Source of the DNA: Streptomonospora alba | GTDB lineage: Bacteria; Actinomycetota; Actinomycetes; Streptosporangiales; Streptosporangiaceae | Direction of reading: 5' to 3' | Length of the DNA stretch: 64,000 nt | Assembly (NCBI RefSeq): GCF_000826685.1 | Contig: NZ_JROO01000028.1 | Location: forward strand, 62,001 to 126,000 | Shown: positions 62,818-64,000 of the stretch, one piece after another | Layout of the letters: each line of letters opens with the position of its first letter | How positions within the stretch are numbered: the first letter of the stretch is position 1 | The notes under the pieces: generated by a model | What the model was told of the DNA's origin: nothing | Database searches by the model: none | Seen by the model: only the letters and a program-made list of their open reading frames with translations | Position numbers and translations under genes: made by a program

Positions 62818-63507
62818 CTATCGCCTGCCTGTGCCCGCCTGCCGGGCCTTGTCCTGCGCCCTTCCGTCCTCCGGCCCCGCGCGCACGGCCGAGTCCTCAG
62901 CGCCGCTGCGCCCGCCCGGATCTCCGCTCCGCCGCTGCGTCCCGTAGCCCTGCTCCGTGAGCAGGCGCTGCAGCCGGCGGCGGACGCGGCGGCGCACGGT
63001 CGGAACTTCGGTCGGCCGCAGCCCTGCGAACTCGGCGACCTCGGCAGCGGGCGAGCGCGGTGCATGCAGCTCCAGCACGGCGACCGTGCGGTCGGGCTCG
63101 CGCAGCTCGGCGATCGCGCAGCGCACCAGCCTGTCGCGCTCGGCCGCCATGGTGATCTCCTCCGGGCTGCGGTGGTCGACCGCGTGGAGCCGTTCGGGAT
63201 CGGCCGGCGGGGCGCGCCGGGCCAGTCGGCGGAGTTTGCCGCACTCGCGTTGGGTGGTGGTCGCCAGCCAGGGGCCGACGCTCTCCGGGGTCCGGATTCG
63301 GGACAGGTGCTCGGCCAGATTGGACCACACGGTCTGCTCGGCGTCCTGGGCGTCATGGGCGGACAGGCCGTGGCTGCGCACGACGGCGCGCACCCGCACG
63401 GCGAACCTGTCGATCAGGGCCTCCCACGCCGTGTCGTCGTCGCTCAAGGCGCGCTTCACCAGCTCGCCCGTCGAGGCCTCGGCGTAGGACTGGTCAGCCA
63501 CCCGCAC
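62818..63507 (-). CDS. ECF-type RNA polymerase sigma factor
   Basis: About 229 aa. Region 2: AWEALIDRFAVRVRAVVRSHGLSAHDAQDAEQTVWSNLAEHLSRIRTPESVGPWLATTTQRECGKLRRLARR. Region 4: RDRLVRCAIAELREPDRTVAVLELHAPRSPAAEVAEFAGLRPTEVPTVRRRVRRRLQRLL, a helix-turn-helix. A 45-residue Arg/Gly-rich disordered tail follows. No anti-sigma with a zinc (HxxxCxxC) or membrane signature is next to it; the 174-aa gene follows after 19 nt. Start: GTG 63507, with GTG 63501 also possible; a GGGGG run lies just upstream. Residues before that are unlike protein. Confidence 0.85.
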   Translation of the reverse strand: MRVADQSYAEASTGELVKRALSDDDTAWEALIDRFAVRVRAVVRSHGLSAHDAQDAEQTVWSNLAEHLSRIRTPESVGPWLATTTQRECGKLRRLARRAPPADPERLHAVDHRSPEEITMAAERDRLVRCAIAELREPDRTVAVLELHAPRSPAAEVAEFAGLRPTEVPTVRRRVRRRLQRLLTEQGYGTQRRSGDPGGRSGAEDSAVRAGPEDGRAQDKARQAGTGRR

Positions 63508-63718
63508 CCCCAGTAGACTCTCAGCTCCCGCCTCGCGCGCACGGCAACAGTAGCCGCTCGCCTGAGGGGAAGCGGGGGGAACACCGGATCCGGTCGTGGC
63601 GGACCTGGTGCCGATGGTGCCGATGGGGCACAATGGGCCCAGGAAAATCCAGGACGGACAGCTCCTCTTCGGGTACGAGGGCGTCGGGGAAGCGCACTCG
63701 TTCGTATCAGGAGGTTCG

Positions 63719-64000
63719 GTGTCCGCACGTGGCGTCTTGTACGTCCACTCCGCGCCTGCGGCGCTGTGCCCACACGTCGAGTGGGCGGTCGCGGGTGTGG
63801 TTGGCGTGCCTGTGAAACTCGACTGGAGCGCTCAGCCGGCGGCTCCCGGTGCTCATCGCGCCGAGCTGAACTGGCAGGGGGCCCCGGGTACCTCGGGTGC
63901 CATCGCATCGGCACTCAACGGTTGGCAGAAGCTGCGCTACGAGGTCACCGAGGAGGCCACTCCCGGTTGCGACGGAGTCCGCTACAGCTACACGCCCACC
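63719..64000 (+). CDS. DUF3145-family protein, 5' part
   Basis: The first 94 codons of a gene that runs off the window. GTG 63719 is preceded by AGGAGG. The sequence VSARGVLYVHSAPAALCPHVEWAVAGVVGVPVKLDWSAQP...WQGAPGTSGAIASALNGWQKLRYEVTEEATPGCDGVRYSYTP matches the N-terminus of a conserved actinobacterial family (DUF3145) of about 160-170 aa. Function unknown. It is divergent from the ECF sigma gene across about 210 bp. Confidence 0.85.
   Translation, partial: MSARGVLYVHSAPAALCPHVEWAVAGVVGVPVKLDWSAQPAAPGAHRAELNWQGAPGTSGAIASALNGWQKLRYEVTEEATPGCDGVRYSYTPT

Noticed and set aside
1-64000. CRISPR array, prophage, integrative element or antibiotic gene cluster
   Set aside because: No spaced direct repeats, integrase, phage structural genes, PKS/NRPS genes or attachment sites were found on either strand.

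Overview
The window is high-GC actinobacterial chromosome. Strong G/C third-position bias, GTG starts, TAnnnT -10 boxes, several leaderless genes and the gene content point to Streptosporangiales, plausibly Nocardiopsaceae (Streptomonospora, Nocardiopsis or Thermobifida). That placement is inferred from gene order and protein resemblance, not from a search. No rRNA, tRNA, CRISPR array, prophage or complete insertion sequence was seen. Most genes are core or conserved-actinobacterial. The accessory signals are one transposase remnant with an adjacent MerR-type gene, and a sigma factor / unknown protein / CHAT-protease cluster at the right end.

Layout, 1-26 kb. lexA is divergent from a LysM protein across two SOS boxes, followed by nrdR-nrdJ (B12-dependent ribonucleotide reductase) behind a promoter with tandem NrdR boxes. 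This is the DNA-damage and dNTP block known from mycobacteria and streptomycetes. Next come a secreted GH64-type glucanase, a CBS-pair protein, a small membrane protein, and a glycoside hydrolase with a LacI-type operator. Two overlapping SPFH/flotillin-like genes follow. After several small or membrane proteins come rnhB, a membrane-anchored double-AAA ATPase, a sugar nucleotidyltransferase, a tyrosine phosphatase, a large conserved unknown and a small three-helix protein.

Layout, 24-46 kb. A PAS-PAS-GAF-SpoIIE phosphatase lies directly upstream of the principal sigma factor gene. Then yaaA, a GNAT acetyltransferase and a small zinc-ribbon protein lead to the topoisomerase IV genes. parE (+) and parC (-) converge on an interior block of three minus-strand genes: Cds1-like cysteine desulfhydrase, a TPR protein and a beta-carbonic anhydrase. 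A complete seven-gene Mrp/Mnh Na+/H+ antiporter operon (mnhABCDEFG) follows, with overlaps at every junction.

Layout, 46-64 kb. A RecQ-like helicase with a C-terminal phosphoribosyltransferase-like segment is followed by an IS5-type transposase remnant, a MerR-type regulator and a PfkB kinase. Then come a leaderless GNAT/ADP-forming acyl-CoA synthetase fusion (Pat-like lysine acetyltransferase), DUF5998, an alkaline-phosphatase-family enzyme, a BCP peroxiredoxin, an enoyl-CoA hydratase, an MBL-fold hydrolase, DUF5709 and DUF2203 proteins. The right end holds a TPR-CHAT caspase-like protease, an unknown 174-aa protein and an ECF sigma factor on the minus strand, then the start of a DUF3145 gene that runs off the window.

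The best candidate for an undescribed system is the ECF sigma / 174-aa protein / TPR-CHAT protease cluster (59204-63507). Secondary candidates are the translationally coupled SPFH pair, the helicase-PRTase fusion and the membrane-anchored double AAA protein. At least seven genes show a TAnnnT box 6-7 nt before the start codon, so leaderless transcription is a recurring mode here.
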